This document shows, in pieces, positions 1 through 11,506 of a DNA stretch of 64,000 nt. A program made the position numbers and the translations under genes. Positions within the stretch are counted from its first letter, which is position 1. Every line of letters begins with the position of its first letter. A model generated the notes under the pieces. That model saw only the letters and a program-made list of their open reading frames with translations, did not search any database and was not told the DNA's origin. The stretch comes from Luzula sylvatica (lineage: Eukaryota; Streptophyta; Magnoliopsida; Poales; Juncaceae): contig OX326958.1 in the NCBI GenBank assembly GCA_946800325.1, forward strand, positions 22,766,414 through 22,830,413, given 5' to 3'.

Positions 1-460
1 CTAGATCATAGATCTACTTCTCGACATCTCCTTTCTATACGATTCCCAACTCACGTGACCGATCACGTTGTAGTGTGTATTAGAAAAGTGTAATAGGCTA
101 ATTCTTGAATTGTAAAGCCCGCTATAGATCGATAGAAAACGTGTAAATCGATCTAGGCAAAACCTTGTACGAGTGAGTTGGAATTCAATCGAACGCCGAA
201 ACGGCACAAGGCCTTCCCGGAGACGTAGGTACTTGCCACTAATCGAATCGGTCAATTAAGCAAGTAACGGGTGAGTTAAAGCTACAAAGCAACCACCTAC
301 CGAACTCCGTAATAAATATCGTGTGTATTTCTCTTTTGGTATTTGCATTATTGTATTCAAATCATTTTAAGCTTCCGCATAAATTAGAATCGGTATACCT
401 TAGTCGAAAATTGTACGTCAGGATTACCTATTCACCCCCTCTAGGTTAGATGCTTGAAGA
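1..460. mobile_element. Possible Copia-type LTR/leader remnant
   Basis: Non-coding stretch of moderate GC ending in a C-rich motif near 430-446 (attcaccccctctaggt). In plant Copia elements a similar C-rich tract often lies close to the LTR/leader boundary. The left end is outside the window and no primer binding site or polyprotein follows, so this is at most a fragment. Assignment is by motif resemblance only. Confidence 0.25.
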
Positions 461-1079
461 AGAGTGAAGAAGAAAGAGTGTGTGAAGTGTTGTGTAAGTG
501 GCCCTCCTACTTGAGCAAGTTTGGGGCTGTTTGTATAGCACTTTTGAAGATCTTCCATTGGTCCAAGTTGGGTTGAGGGGATAGTGGGGGAAGTGTGAAT
601 AGTTGGGCTGTTGGTTTCTTGATTTCCGTGGGTTGTTGGCCGTTGGATTTCGTGTAATGAGTCATTCGCCTTTGATCCGTTTTTCTCTGCTCTTCTCTCT
701 CAAAATTTATCCGAAATATATGATATAATATATTGATTTGATCGAAAAAGGAGAGGAATCCAATCATTTAATTTGTTCTTCGAAATTATCACTTTATCCC
801 TGAAATTAATATCAAAGCAAATAATTAAGTATAATTCAACACTGATAAGAAATTCAAATCATTTATATACTTTAATAATGTTTTAATAGCTAAATTATCT
901 TTTAAGATATATAAATTGTGCATAAAACATCCCCTTATTAGTATGTATTTTTGGAGGGAAAAAAAGGGCAAGAAAGAAAAAAAGAGTGAATTTCTCGAGA
1001 GTTCTTGATGAAAGAAAATATGGCTTAAGAATTGACTTGGAATAATTTATATAAATAGACAATTCTGCAGTCAGAATAA
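461..1079. other. Gene-free AT-rich DNA
   Basis: No reading frame with recognisable protein content. AT-rich with a purine run near 955-985 (aaaaaagggcaagaaagaaa). Nothing else supported. Confidence 0.5.
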
Positions 1080-1223
1080 GGTTCGTTCGAACTAACTATA
1101 TCAGTGCGTTCGAACGGACTTATTCGTGATAAACAGAAGTGGGTTCGTTCGAACGAACATTTAGGTGCATTCGAACGAACTGGGTTCGTTCGAACGAACC
1201 ATGTTAAGTTCGTTCGAACTGAC
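1080..1223. repeat. Cluster of GTTCGTTCGAACGAAC palindromes
   Basis: Six occurrences of a TTCGAA-centred palindrome in about 145 bp; the fullest forms are at about 1142-1158 and 1183-1200 (gttcgttcgaacgaac), with degenerate forms at 1081, 1110, 1171 and 1207. Each can form a small hairpin. Related but weaker copies occur at 42565-42720. Origin unknown; possibly part of a dispersed repeat. Confidence 0.6.
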
Positions 1224-1660
1224 CTGTTTCCTATATATATAAAGTTCTGATTCCGGAATTTGACCTAAGTTTTTTCTAGGGTTTTGAGCCGTCGTTTCTC
1301 TTTCCTCTTCCACAGAATTCAGATTAGATATGAGAGATTGAGAGGGAGAATTGAGAAAAGGATTTGAGAGATTCAATCGTGACGTCGACTAGAACGACGT
1401 TGGCGATTTTCGATCGGACGAAATCGAGGTGGACACGAGTAGAGGGATTGCACGAGCGATTCTTGGAGAAGGTTCACGGATTTGGAGAAGTAATCGACAC
1501 GTACTAACTTGTATGAGGTAATTATCTCCCCAACTCTTCCTTTTTCGTTGGTTTTAGGGCGTGATCCCGGTAGAATTAGGTTACGCACGTGAACTAATTT
1601 CCGCTGCACACTATGATAATCGTGTGCGTAACCCTACACTTGACGGTTTAAGAGTGTGCC
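1224..1660. other. Gene-free DNA
   Basis: No supported gene. A stretch near 1270-1290 (tttctagggttttgagcc) resembles plant 5' leader sequence, but no convincing coding exon follows. Confidence 0.4.
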
Positions 1661-2008
1661 TAGAGCTGGCAAAATCTGACCCGATCCGAAAAAATGACCC
1701 GACCCGTCCGAACCCGAACCCGACCCGAAAATATTGAATAGTCAACGACCCAAACCCGAACCCGAAACCGAATGACCCGAACCCGAAATCGAATGACCCG
1801 AACCCGAAACCGACCCGAAATCGAACGATCCGAAACCCGAACGACCCGAAACCCGAACTAACCCGAAACCCGAACGACCCGAAACTAATGACCCGAAATT
1901 CACGACCCAAATGACCCGAAAATTAAAATATTATTGTTAAAATCAATATAATATTGCTAAAATATCTCGAAATCAATAAAATAAATCAGAAATTACCCGA
2001 AAACTAAA
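1661..2008. mobile_element. hAT-like non-autonomous element with CCCGAA repeats
   Basis: Starts with TAGAGCTGGCAAAATCTG and is filled with degenerate CCCGAA/GACCCG hexamers. It is flanked by near-identical 8-mers (agtgtgcc at 1653-1660, aatgtgcc after the right end), as expected for hAT target duplication. The left 150 bp and the internal AT-rich part (attgctaaaat, tcaatataatatt) match, on the other strand, the element at 47230-49613, so this is a family and not random simple sequence. The right end matches the left TIR for only about 3 bp (CTA). No coding capacity. Confidence 0.6.
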
Positions 2009-2142
2009 TGTGCCTTGTCTTATATCATAGTGGAGTTTACCAAAGACTAAAAAAAAAAAAATGAATTGTATTTGTTATAGATACTTGTGCGAGAATTACA
2101 AGTCTATTTATAATTTAACAATCTCACCTGACTAAACCTAAC

Positions 2143-2608
2143 TAGAGCTGGCAAAGTTGACCCGAACCCGAAAAACCGACCCGAGTAACCTGACTAGACA
2201 AAATTTACGAAAATCAAACAACCCGACTCGGACCGACCCGGGACTAAATAACCCGAACCCGAAAGTAGATGTTTTATATGTTACCCGAACTCGACCCGAT
2301 CCGAAACCGAGTAATCCGAGACCCGAATATAACCCGAATTTACTAGTTGAATCAAATCTTATAATTTGAAATTTTAGTTATTATTTTTGTCCGCAACTGA
2401 ATTAATTCAAACCCGACATAACCCGAACCCGAAGAATCTAACCCGAACACACAATATAACCCGAAAAGAAACCGACCAAAACAAAACCCGAACACAACCC
2501 GACCCGATCCGACTTAACTTCACCCGAAAATAATCCGAACATAAAAATGACCCGAACCCAAAAATACCCACCCGATTATGACCCGACCCACCCGATTTGC
2601 CACCTCTA
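2143..2608. mobile_element. hAT-like MITE with 8-bp target duplication
   Basis: Terminal inverted repeats TAGAGCTGGCAAA at the left and TTTGCCACCTCTA at the right (12 of 13 matching) enclose a CCCGAA-rich interior. A perfect 8-bp direct repeat, aacctaac, flanks it at 2135-2142 and 2609-2616. TIR start, TSD length and size (466 bp) fit a non-autonomous hAT element. The 70-codon frame inside is a by-product of the hexamer repeat. Confidence 0.85.
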
Positions 2609-2616
2609 AACCTAAC

Positions 2617-3611
2617 GGCTAGTTTCTTAACGACGAGTTTTTCTACCTAACGTGATCTTATCTATAAGTTAATTTTTTTACTTCTAATAACTAATATATT
2701 ATATCAAGATGTGATACTACTCGGATACGTATCATATACGTCATTGGAATATTCGGTTATTTTAATAGTTATTTTTACCGATACAGTTCGGATACTTCGT
2801 GATACGGCTGTGATACTCTTTTCATGATATTCCGCCCCATGATATTTTTACATACTTTTTTTTTTCTAGATTTCTCTTAGACATTTCTAAATTAATTACA
2901 TGATACATATAAAATAAATTTACGATACTTGTATTGTTTGGTTAATTTTATTTTATTATAATGATATTTAATTTAAACATATTATTAATATATTATTTAA
3001 TTATTTTTATATAATTTAAATTTATTAAAATAATAACTATATAACCGTATTCGTATCATAAGTTTTTCGAAATTGTTGTATTGCCGAATATGTACGTATC
3101 TGATACCCGTATCCTAAAACAATAACATTGTTGCATGATGCCATTTCCAAGCACACATCCTCTATATTCTAATTAATACAATGAATTAACTTGATAATTA
3201 GTCCCTTCCATACAGATACAATTACTAATACATAATTAAAACCAAAAGGAATATTTAATAATTATGTATTTTTGTTTGTTAATTATCATGTTATGTTAGT
3301 TAAGTGTGGTAATTAAGTTAAAGAATGTGATGGTGAAATTTGGGAGAGTAAAAATTTTCATATTTCATTACGAAAGCCCAAAATAAAACAACTCAACGCT
3401 GTTCATCTCGGCCCATTTTTTGGAATTTCAAATTCAAACATTTTGGTATTCTTCGAAGTGAAAGTCGAAGCGTCGTCAACATTTCAAGAGTTCCGATGTT
3501 GAAAGTGGCATAATAACTTGCAAGTTCCCAAGGTGGCGTAGCTTTTTATAATTATCGTTCTTCTCGTTTCTTCTTCATCTTTCATCCTCTTCTATTTTGT
3601 ACTTCCCATTC
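2617..3611. other. AT-rich intergenic DNA with GATACG-rich segment
   Basis: No gene. From about 2706 to 3125 there are scattered ggatacgtatc/gatacccgtatc motifs resembling the interior of the hAT-like element at 39121-39597, but no matching termini or target duplication were found. About 3440-3611 is the probable promoter and 5' leader of the next gene, pyrimidine-rich just upstream of its ATG. Confidence 0.4.
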
Positions 3612-4941
3612 ATGAATCGAGTCATTGTTCGGCCGGAGGATATCCTCTTCACCATTGCCGGCACACCTGAAGCTGAACAGGCGGCGGCGACACCGGACAG
3701 TTATTGTATATACACTCCTTGCGATAATCTCGGCACCATTCGCGAAGCAGTGAGGCCTCTCCTCGACGCCGGAGTTACTTTGCAGGGCTTAAGCTTGGAG
3801 GCAATTTATATAGTTGCTTATCTAGCACCCAAGAAGTTCGCCAAAGAATTGAAAGTGTTGAAGCAACTCTGTGAAACCAAGGTTATTTCCATATCTTATT
3901 TTGTTATAATTGTATTCAGCTTGGAGGCAATTGATAGTTTATTTTACTATACTAAAATTTTGAAATCATGTATATGGTTGGTCCTTCCTAAACTTGTTGT
4001 AAAATTAATTTATAGAAAGATTTCTTAGAAAATATGGTCTGAGAACCTATTTTTTCTGCTTTTTTTCTTTGCAAGGGACAATTTCACGTGTATGATACAA
4101 AATCGTAAAATATCACATAGAACACTAAAAATTGAACTGAGGTCTTCTACTATACAATTTTGGTTACAATTATGAGATTTTTAATTTTTAATTTTCATAC
4201 AGAAATATTATGTAATATTAGTTTAGTGAGGGTCTAGTGTTAAATTGCATTGCATTTATTGTTATTATTACTTTGGTTTGCCTTTCCCCCCTAACAATTG
4301 TCCCGATTCCGTCTCTCTGGGTACACCCTAGAAACATACAACAGTAATGAGTCTAAAATATGATGCTGATACATTAGAAATGACATTTAAAATGTATACA
4401 GGTTATAAATGAGTTAATTGCTGAGGCTATTAAATCAAATATTCTAAGTACGGTGAAGAATATACCACTTCGACCTTTGATGAAATTCTGTACCTGGCTC
4501 AAATCTGAGGCAGGGCGAACAGCAATTGCAACGGTTTATTACAGGAAAAAGCTTAAAGAAAAGGATCAAAAGTACGGCAATGAAGTGTACTTGCAGAAAT
4601 TGATAAATCAATTAGAGACGTACGAAACCTTGGCGACGGAATATACTTGGCGTCGGCGATCTTATGATGTGAAGATTGCTGAGCTCAAGCGTCAGATTGA
4701 GATTATGGAAAGACAACCTAAGACCATGGTACCTGGAGATATGAAGATCGAGGTATTCGAAGATGAGAAGATTGAGGTGCATGAAGATATGAAAATTGAG
4801 TTGCTTGAAACGGTTAAGAATAAGGCACGTCATAGTAGTGGTGCGAGGAAGGACAAGTATATGCCTTATAATCTAAGATCCTTTGTTCGTGGGGCGAGTT
4901 CGGGCTCTGCGAGTGGCTATCTCCAGTCCGGTAAGAACTGA
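3612..4941 (+). CDS. Two-exon plant gene of unknown function
   Basis: Exon 1 is 3612-3881 and exon 2 is 4402-4941, joined by a GT-AG intron (donor aag|gttatt, acceptor tacag|gtta) that keeps frame. The product is about 269 residues. The ATG at 3612 is chosen over an in-frame TTG at 3597. Exon 1 encodes a globular acidic start and a leucine-rich helical part (VRPLLDAGVTLQGLSLEAIY). Exon 2 encodes predicted amphipathic helices, a coiled-coil-like stretch around residues 155-200 and an internally repeated acidic motif (MKIEVFEDEKIEVHEDMKIE), then a basic, serine-rich tail. The helical pattern faintly recalls the C-terminal region of FRIGIDA-like proteins, but I could not match it and do not assign a family. 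Splicing frame and lack of stops suggest a real gene or a recent copy. Confidence 0.6.
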
Positions 4942-6255
4942 GAGGGTACATATAGCATTGCGCAAAGTTTTTTTCTGGGATCCCCGGTTTGAGGTTTATT
5001 GAATTGTTTAAAAGTTTTGAGTGTTTGGCTTTGGTTCTTTTGATGTTTGGCTTGATGTAATTGCAAAGTTTTTAATTTATAGTTTGATTTGAAAAAAATT
5101 ATTATTGTAAATAAATTTTACAGTAATTATACATAATTAAATTAATTTCAGTCACGTACCTATCGAAAGTCAAAATATAATAGGAATGATTGGATTAATG
5201 AATAACGACTAAAGCGAGTAATATTAGCGGTCTTTGTGCAATTTAGTCCATGATTTCCAAAAAAAATACGTTTTAATTGAAATTTCAGTCAATTATCCGA
5301 GCAAGATAGGCAAAAATTGCATCCACAAAAAGAATGTCTCTTCGCTAACTCTTCATTGATTAATCCTCTCTTACTCTTTCAAATTCAGATTTTATCCACT
5401 GTCGTCTTATCGAAAATCAACTGCTCGTTGCAATTCACTCAAGATGAAAGAGGAGTTTGGCTTCATTTCGCAACTTGCATTTGAGTGTAGTACTTCTTGG
5501 TGTATTCATCCCAAATTCTGCAATGCCGGCTCTATCTCTCTAAATATAGAGCTCCTTTCATGCATTGGCTCGACATTTCTGCTGAGGATGACGGTTCTTG
5601 CCTCATGCATTACCTAAAAAATTTATTCAAATTCATTAATAAAATGATTTTTTTTTTGACAAAAGCTATAAATCAAATTTCAAAATAAGTACTTATTTCA
5701 AAATTTTCTTACAAATTCAGGAAATAGACTACAAATGGGTGATTCTGAAACCCCCAATTAGACATGATTTATAACCCGATGTTCAAAATTTGATGATTTG
5801 AAAATTCTCTCTGGCAAAAAACAAAAATCAAATTAAAGTATAAAATACCAAGAATCAAGTACCTAAAACAATGGATTGGATTTCGATTGTGTTTCAAATT
5901 AAAAGTATAAAATACCAAGAACCAAGTACTGCCGAATCCCAATGGGTTTGTTGTTGTTGTTGTAGCATTCCTCTAATTTTGATTTTGATTTTGGATGGTT
6001 TTAGAGAATTTACAGTTGGCCCCACCAAAATCTACAAGTGAAAATATGTACCGATTTGATGTTAATGAAGCACGAAGCAGCATACATTAAGCTGAAAAAT
6101 AAACCATTTAAAATGTGCTTAACGAATACAATTATGAACTCCATGGATTATTTGTTGGAGAAAATTGTTAATTAGGGCACATAAATTTTAGATTGGAATT
6201 GTAATTGTATTTCTCAAAAGATATCCATTGAATTTCTAATCGTAAAAAGGGTTTA

Positions 6256-6258
<3 letters not shown>
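4942..6258. other. Gene-free AT-rich DNA
   Basis: No supported coding region; a 63-codon frame at 5497-5688 has no recognisable content. A short gtttgttgttgttgttgtag run occurs near 5946. Otherwise unremarkable. Confidence 0.5.

Positions 6259-6306
<48 letters not shown>
6259..6306. repeat. (AG)n microsatellite
   Basis: About 24 uninterrupted AG units immediately upstream of the LINE leader. The LINE 5' end probably lies at or just after it, but no matching target duplication was found to fix the boundary. Confidence 0.9.
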
Positions 6307-6309
<3 letters not shown>

Positions 6310-6639
6310 AGCGAAGGTATGGGAAGAATCTTACATGCAATTAAAGAAGAATTTGCATGCCGCTGGCGTCGACACTCATGGTGATTTCTGCTGCTCGAAC
6401 GATGAACGAGAGAAAGAGAGGTGGTGACGGAGTAAGGAGAAGTGTGAAAATCGGCCCAATCGAGTCTTCAGGTTTGTTAGATTCACCCGCCATTTTTTTT
6501 TTCTATTCCTGCTTTTGTGATTCTCGGAGTTATTACCAGAATCATCACTGTTGTAATAGAAGAAGAGGAGGCTCCATTAACAAAACACATTGATTTGCTT
6601 AACAAAGTGGCAACCGAAGATGCCGCCAATCGGGCGTGG

Positions 6640-7254
6640 ATGATCGATGAGCCGAGGAGTGTAGAGGGGAGCGGAGACGGAGTCGGGTCCGCGGTAATCG
6701 GGTCAAAGCTTATCGGGTCGGATCTGATTGGTGCTATCTGGGCAAGTGATATCGGGTCAGCCAATTTCGGATCGGGCAAGAACGAGCAGCCAATCACGAC
6801 GGAAGGCACTGATGAACTCGTGGAGGTTGATGGAGACGACGTGCTTGCCAATTTCGCATCAGAATTTGGAGATGATGAGCTAATGGAGGTTTATGGAGAA
6901 CAATTACTCCGCGATTATGAAGGTACTCCTAACTTATCAAAAATTAAACTTCCGTCTAAAGGCACTTTCTTCCTACGCGAGAATGTGGTGAAGAAAGCTA
7001 TTTTTCAACCAAAGAAATCGAGTCGTGTTAAAACATTAACTAAAGGGGCCGATGGTCGTCCACTTACTAAACCATCAAAAAAAGAACGAGGAAAAGGCTT
7101 GTCTAAATCAATTAAAAAATCCATCAAACAATCGAATATAATAAAAGCATTACAAGATGATTGGCATGAACCCCAAGAATTAGATAAAAACACATGTCAA
7201 AAAATAAAGAGCTATGTCAAATTAATACAGACAAAAATGAAGAAAGTCAAGTAA
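6640..7254 (+). CDS. LINE ORF1-like protein (partial)
   Basis: Open frame upstream of ORF2 on the same strand. It is open from 6517 (GTG) with the first in-frame ATG at 6640, giving about 204 residues. The first half is acidic and contains a GSKLIGSDLIGAIW-type repetitive stretch; the second half is strongly basic (KPSKKERGKGLSKSIKKSIK), consistent with nucleic-acid binding. Plant L1 ORF1 proteins normally carry an RRM-like fold and CCHC knuckles; neither is visible here, so this is either a divergent or shortened ORF1. Position 315 bp before ORF2 supports the role. An antisense frame over the same bases is a shadow. Confidence 0.5.
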   Translation: MIDEPRSVEGSGDGVGSAVIGSKLIGSDLIGAIWASDIGSANFGSGKNEQPITTEGTDELVEVDGDDVLANFASEFGDDELMEVYGEQLLRDYEGTPNLSKIKLPSKGTFFLRENVVKKAIFQPKKSSRVKTLTKGADGRPLTKPSKKERGKGLSKSIKKSIKQSNIIKALQDDWHEPQELDKNTCQKIKSYVKLIQTKMKKVK

Positions 7255-7569
7255 TTTCCTTGATAGAAAATAACTTACTTTTCGATGCACCCATCACTTC
7301 ATAGGAGTGTAGCTCTTCAAGTATAATTCATAATCCTATCTCATCTATTACGTCCTCTTGTGCAAATGCTATTACGATTAATTCTAACAAATTACAAGCC
7401 GCTTTTGGGTCATTCGAGGATCTTCCCGATGAGTCGGGAGGCGATGGTGTAGCCACAGAGACGAAATTACACTAAGTCGAGGGGATGTTGATGAATTTTT
7501 CAATGTTTTAATCTCCAATTTTTTGGTAGTGTAGGGACTTCATTAAAAGAAAGTTGTTTTATTGTTAAA

Positions 7570-10500
7570 ATGTCGATTACAAACTTACGTATTTTGTGTT
7601 GGAATGTTAGAGGCCTAGGGTGAAATGATAAATGTAACATAATTAAGGACCAAGTACGTGATTCTTGTTGTGATGTAATTTGTTTTCAAGAGACTAAATG
7701 GGCTAATGCTAATCATTTTAGCACTAGGAAAGTTTGCTCATCTAAATTTCGTAATGCACGTTTTCTTAATGCAAATGGTTCCAAGGGAGGATTAATGACG
7801 GCATGGTCCGAAAAACTTGACCTTACGGATCTTCTAGTAGGTACTTATACCCTTACTTGTTCTTTCAAGAGAAACAATGAGTCCGTCTTCCGGATTTGTA
7901 ATGCATATGGTCCCGCGGTTGGAGAGGCCGACAAAATTGTCTTTCTCAACGAACTTTCATCCATCATGCAAACTAACACACCCACAATAATTCTTGGCGA
8001 TTTTAACCTAATAAGAGAGGTAGGTGACTCCACGGGAGATGGACACTCCGCGGCTTCAATGTTGGCATTTAACAATTTCATAGAAGATAACTCTCTTGTC
8101 GAAATAGTTTTACGAAATAGGAAATTCACATGGTCTAGTCGTAGACAAATTCCAACTTTATCAAAGCTTGATAGGATATTAGTAACCCAATGTTTCATAA
8201 CAAATTATAATTCCGTTACCCTTGATGATCTCCCCAGCACAACCTCCGATCACACTCCACTCAAATTTTGCATACGACCTCACTCTAGAAAACCGCGATT
8301 TTTTAAATTCGAGCGTTATTGGCTTCGTTGTGCCGACATTGACTCCGTAATTCAAAAAGGATGGTTGGAAGTAGAACATCTCACTAACGATGTCGTAGAT
8401 AACTTTATACTCAAACTAACTAATACAAAAAAAGAATTAAGAGGTTGGGCCGAGTTGAAATTTCGTAACCAAAATGTGGTGATTAATAATTGTAAGGAAG
8501 TTTTACATACCCTTGACAAATGGGAAGAGTCGAGAATCCTTAACACTTGCGAGTTTGAACTTAGGATCAAGCTCCGAGAAAAACTTTACGACTTAATTAA
8601 CTTGAAAGAAATTGGGTGGCAACAAAGAACGTCGATCAATTGGCTAAAACTTGGAGATAACAACACCGCGTATTTTCACGCTTTTGCTTCTAATCGAAGA
8701 AACAATAACCAAATTTCCAAATTATTGGTTAACGAGAGGGAACTAATAAATGACCAAGATATTAACAATGCATTCACCTCTTTCTTTAAGGACTCACTCG
8801 GTACACCCTCTTCCTCAAGGGTAACCATGAATGTCTCATATCTATACAATAATGAGTCGGGAAGTGGCAACACACTAATTAATCTCGACATACTTGGTGC
8901 TTCTTTCTTAGAAGCCGAGGTGAAGGTGACTTTAAATTCATTAAAAAAAGGCAAGAGTTGTGGTCCAGACGGATTTCCCTCCGAGTTCTTTCAAAAATAT
9001 TGGACAATCTTAAAGGAAGATCTCTTACAAATCATACAACTCTTCTATCATAACAATATAACGTTAGACAAAATTAACAAAGCTACTATCCAATTACTCC
9101 CGAAGAAAAATGACTCCTTAAGATTAGAAGATTTTAGACCTATAAGCATTATCACATCTCCGATCAAGTTATTAACCAAAATTTTAGCAATGCGATTACA
9201 ACCCTACATGCCGTTACTAATCCATCGTTGTCAAACCGCCTTCATTAAAGGGCGCACAATTAACGAATTATTTATTACATCGAGGGAGATACTAAATTAT
9301 TACCACAAAGCTAAGATTCCAATGTTAATGCTCAAAATTGATTTTAAAAAGGCGTTTGACAATGTGTCGTGGACTTTCCTTGAGCAAATTCTTGTGGCTA
9401 GAAAATTTCCTTCGATTTGGATTGAATGGATTAAGAATATCCTTTCCTCGTCGAGCTCATCCGTTCAGCTAAATGGGCTCCGAGGCCCTTACTTTAAACA
9501 TAAACGCGGCCTTCGTCAAGGTGACCCGTTGTCGCCATTGTTGTTTACCTTGGTTGTTGATGCTTTACAACTAATGATGAATAAAATTCGTCCACTACTA
9601 ACTAACCCCATCGTATTTGCACCAACAACCTTACAATATGCCGATGACACATTATTTTTCGTGGAAGCACACCCCCAAAATATACGAGTTATCATGCATA
9701 CGATAACACTTTTCTCGAAAATGTCGGGTTTACAAATTAATTGGGACAAGAGTGGATTTGTCCCGATTGCCATTCCAAATGAAATTCACGGGCATATTTC
9801 CACCTTAGTTCGTTGTAACAAGGTCGCGTTGCCGATAAAGTATTTAGGGTTGACTCTCTCTTATAAAAAACCGACCAAACTAGTGTTTCAACCAATCATT
9901 ACGAAATTGCGTGCAAAGATTAATAATTGGAAGAATAAATTTCTAACCTTGGGTGGTCGTAACACGTTAGTCAAATCGGTATTGGGAGCTTTGCCAAGTT
10001 TTCACATGCAAACGATGTTATTACCACAAGGCACTCTAGACGAACTTAACAAACTTATGAGGGCTTTCTTTTGGAAAGGCGGAGACAAAATTTTGGGAGG
10101 CCAATGTCTCATCAATTGGGACAAGATTTGCTTACCAAAGAAGCACGGAGGGTTGGGCATGATTAACCTTGAGCGACAAAATCAATCATTATTAATGAAA
10201 TGGCTATTCAAAATAGACCACGACAAAGAAGCGCAATGGCCCACCACATTACAAACTCTTTATAATGTTCGTTCCACCGAAGAAATAATAAACATTCCCA
10301 ATACCCTACAATCCTACTTCATCAAGGACCTCCAAAAACTATTACCGCTTTATGTAGCAATCAAGGGTCTATTCACTCAACCGCCCTTGGCAACCAATGC
10401 TCCCCCTCGATACATATCGTCCAAAGTATATGCACACATCATTCACCCGGGAGTAGAGTGTGTATGGACGCCGGTAATATTCAAGATAAGGGCCCCACTA

Positions 10501-10902
10501 AAAGTTAAAATACTAGGGTGGTTAGTGCTAAATGATAGGACTCTAACATGCGAAAACCTAGCTAAGAGGGGTTGGCCACACAATCCAACATGTGTCCTTT
10601 GTTCGAGCGCCTACGAATCGGCCGACCATCTCTTCTTGCGATGTCCCTTTACTAGCGAAATATGGAGATTAATCGAACCGCGTGTGTCCATAGGAGCAAC
10701 AACGCTAACATCCTTTTGGTGGGATTTTAGAAGATCGAAAACGAGTTTGGAAAAATGTGCATGGGATATAAAATGGCTCGCCACGATTTGGTCCATTTGG
10801 CGAGAGCGAAACAATCGAATTTTCCAACATAAAGGACGGATGCATGCTCTCTTGGCGACTTGTATTGAAGATTTAATAGCCAAGTGGAGATTAAATTGTT
10901 GA
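7570..10902 (+). pseudogene. LINE ORF2 (endonuclease-RT) with one nonsense codon
   Basis: ATG at 7570 starts an L1-type ORF2: the endonuclease beginning (LRILCWNVRGLG) is followed at once by TGA at 7621-7623, after which the frame stays open for 1,092 codons to 10902. The codon-18 stop is the only break seen in about 1,110 codons. Visible motifs: endonuclease GDFN (about residue 139) and SDHTPL (about 222); RT motif GPDGFPSEFF (about 464); RT catalytic YADD (about 690); zinc knuckle CVLC-x-H-x-C (about 1008-1025). The product would nick genomic DNA and reverse-transcribe its own RNA at the nick. A downstream start at 7795 would lack the first endonuclease strands. The single lesion implies recent inactivation or a sequencing error. 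Confidence 0.9.
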
Positions 10903-10971
10903 TTACGTGTATCTTTTATCTTTTACATTTGTGTATAGTTTGAACTTATATCTTGTTTTAATGAAAAATTG

Positions 10972-11018
10972 ATCGGATCGAGCGCGTATCGCGCTTGCCT
11001 TTCTCCTAAAAAAAAAAA
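10972..11018 (+). other. LINE 3' hairpin and poly-A tail
   Basis: Self-complementary gcgcg/cgcgc stem around 10983-10995 followed by ttgcctttctcct and A11. A comparable stem (aaagaggc/gcctcttt) plus tail ends the element at 20868, so a 3' hairpin recognised by the RT is plausible for both. Confidence 0.6.
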
Positions 11019-11094
11019 GGATATACTTGAAATTTGACATTGAGGGATTACTTCATTTGGTAAAAGGAAGTTAAGACATATATTAACAAACGGT

Positions 11095-11300
11095 AACAAT
11101 TAGGAAATTTTTCTAAAAATAGGTCTAAGCATACCAGCTCACAACTAATTTCCATAACAAACAGTAACAATTAGGAAATTTTTCTCAAAATAGGTCTGGA
11201 AATAGCAGCTCACAACTAATTTCCATAACAAGGGGGTAACAATTATGATTTTTTTCTTTCTAAAAATAGGTCTAAGTTCACAACTAATTTCCATTTCACC
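11095..11300 (+). repeat. Tandem ~71-bp repeat, three units
   Basis: Three units built on aattaggaaatttttctaaa and cacaactaatttccataaca upstream of the kinase gene. The same unit occurs six times in arm 2 (25385-25810), so copy number differs between the arms. Confidence 0.85.
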
Positions 11301-11506
11301 GCATTTCATTTCGCCGCGTTTCATTTTACAAGAGCATAAAAACCAAATAGAGGGTGAGAGAAAAACAAAGAATTTTTTCCAAGTTAAAGCTTGAAGATAA
11401 ATATTTTTGTGCTACAATCTGCGCGTAAAGGTGTTTGGTGAATTGTGCCTATTGGAGGTAGAACGGGAGTGGGATTATTTCGTGGCAATTTTTCGAGGGC
11501 TGCAAA

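Larger units (their letters stand above)
6307..11018 (+). mobile_element. L1-type LINE, nearly full length
   Basis: Leader, ORF1-like frame (6517/6640-7254), ORF2 with endonuclease, reverse transcriptase and zinc knuckle (7570-10902), short 3' UTR, GC-rich hairpin (gcgcgtatcgcgc, about 10983-10995) and A11 tail (11008-11018). The order is that of plant L1-clade elements. The 5' boundary is approximate. The tail abuts the end of inverted-repeat arm 1, and ggatatacttgaaat follows it; no 5' copy of that sequence was found, so the target duplication is unresolved. One premature stop in ORF2 makes this copy non-autonomous. Confidence 0.85.

Noticed and set aside
8..255. 84-codon antisense frame at the left edge
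   Set aside because: No recognisable protein content and it lies in LTR-like sequence.
1611..1910. 99-codon antisense frame rich in GFGSF repeats, resembling a glycine-rich protein
   Set aside because: It is the translation of CCCGAA hexamers inside a hAT-like element; the same pattern appears at 47195-47831 and 52477-52870.
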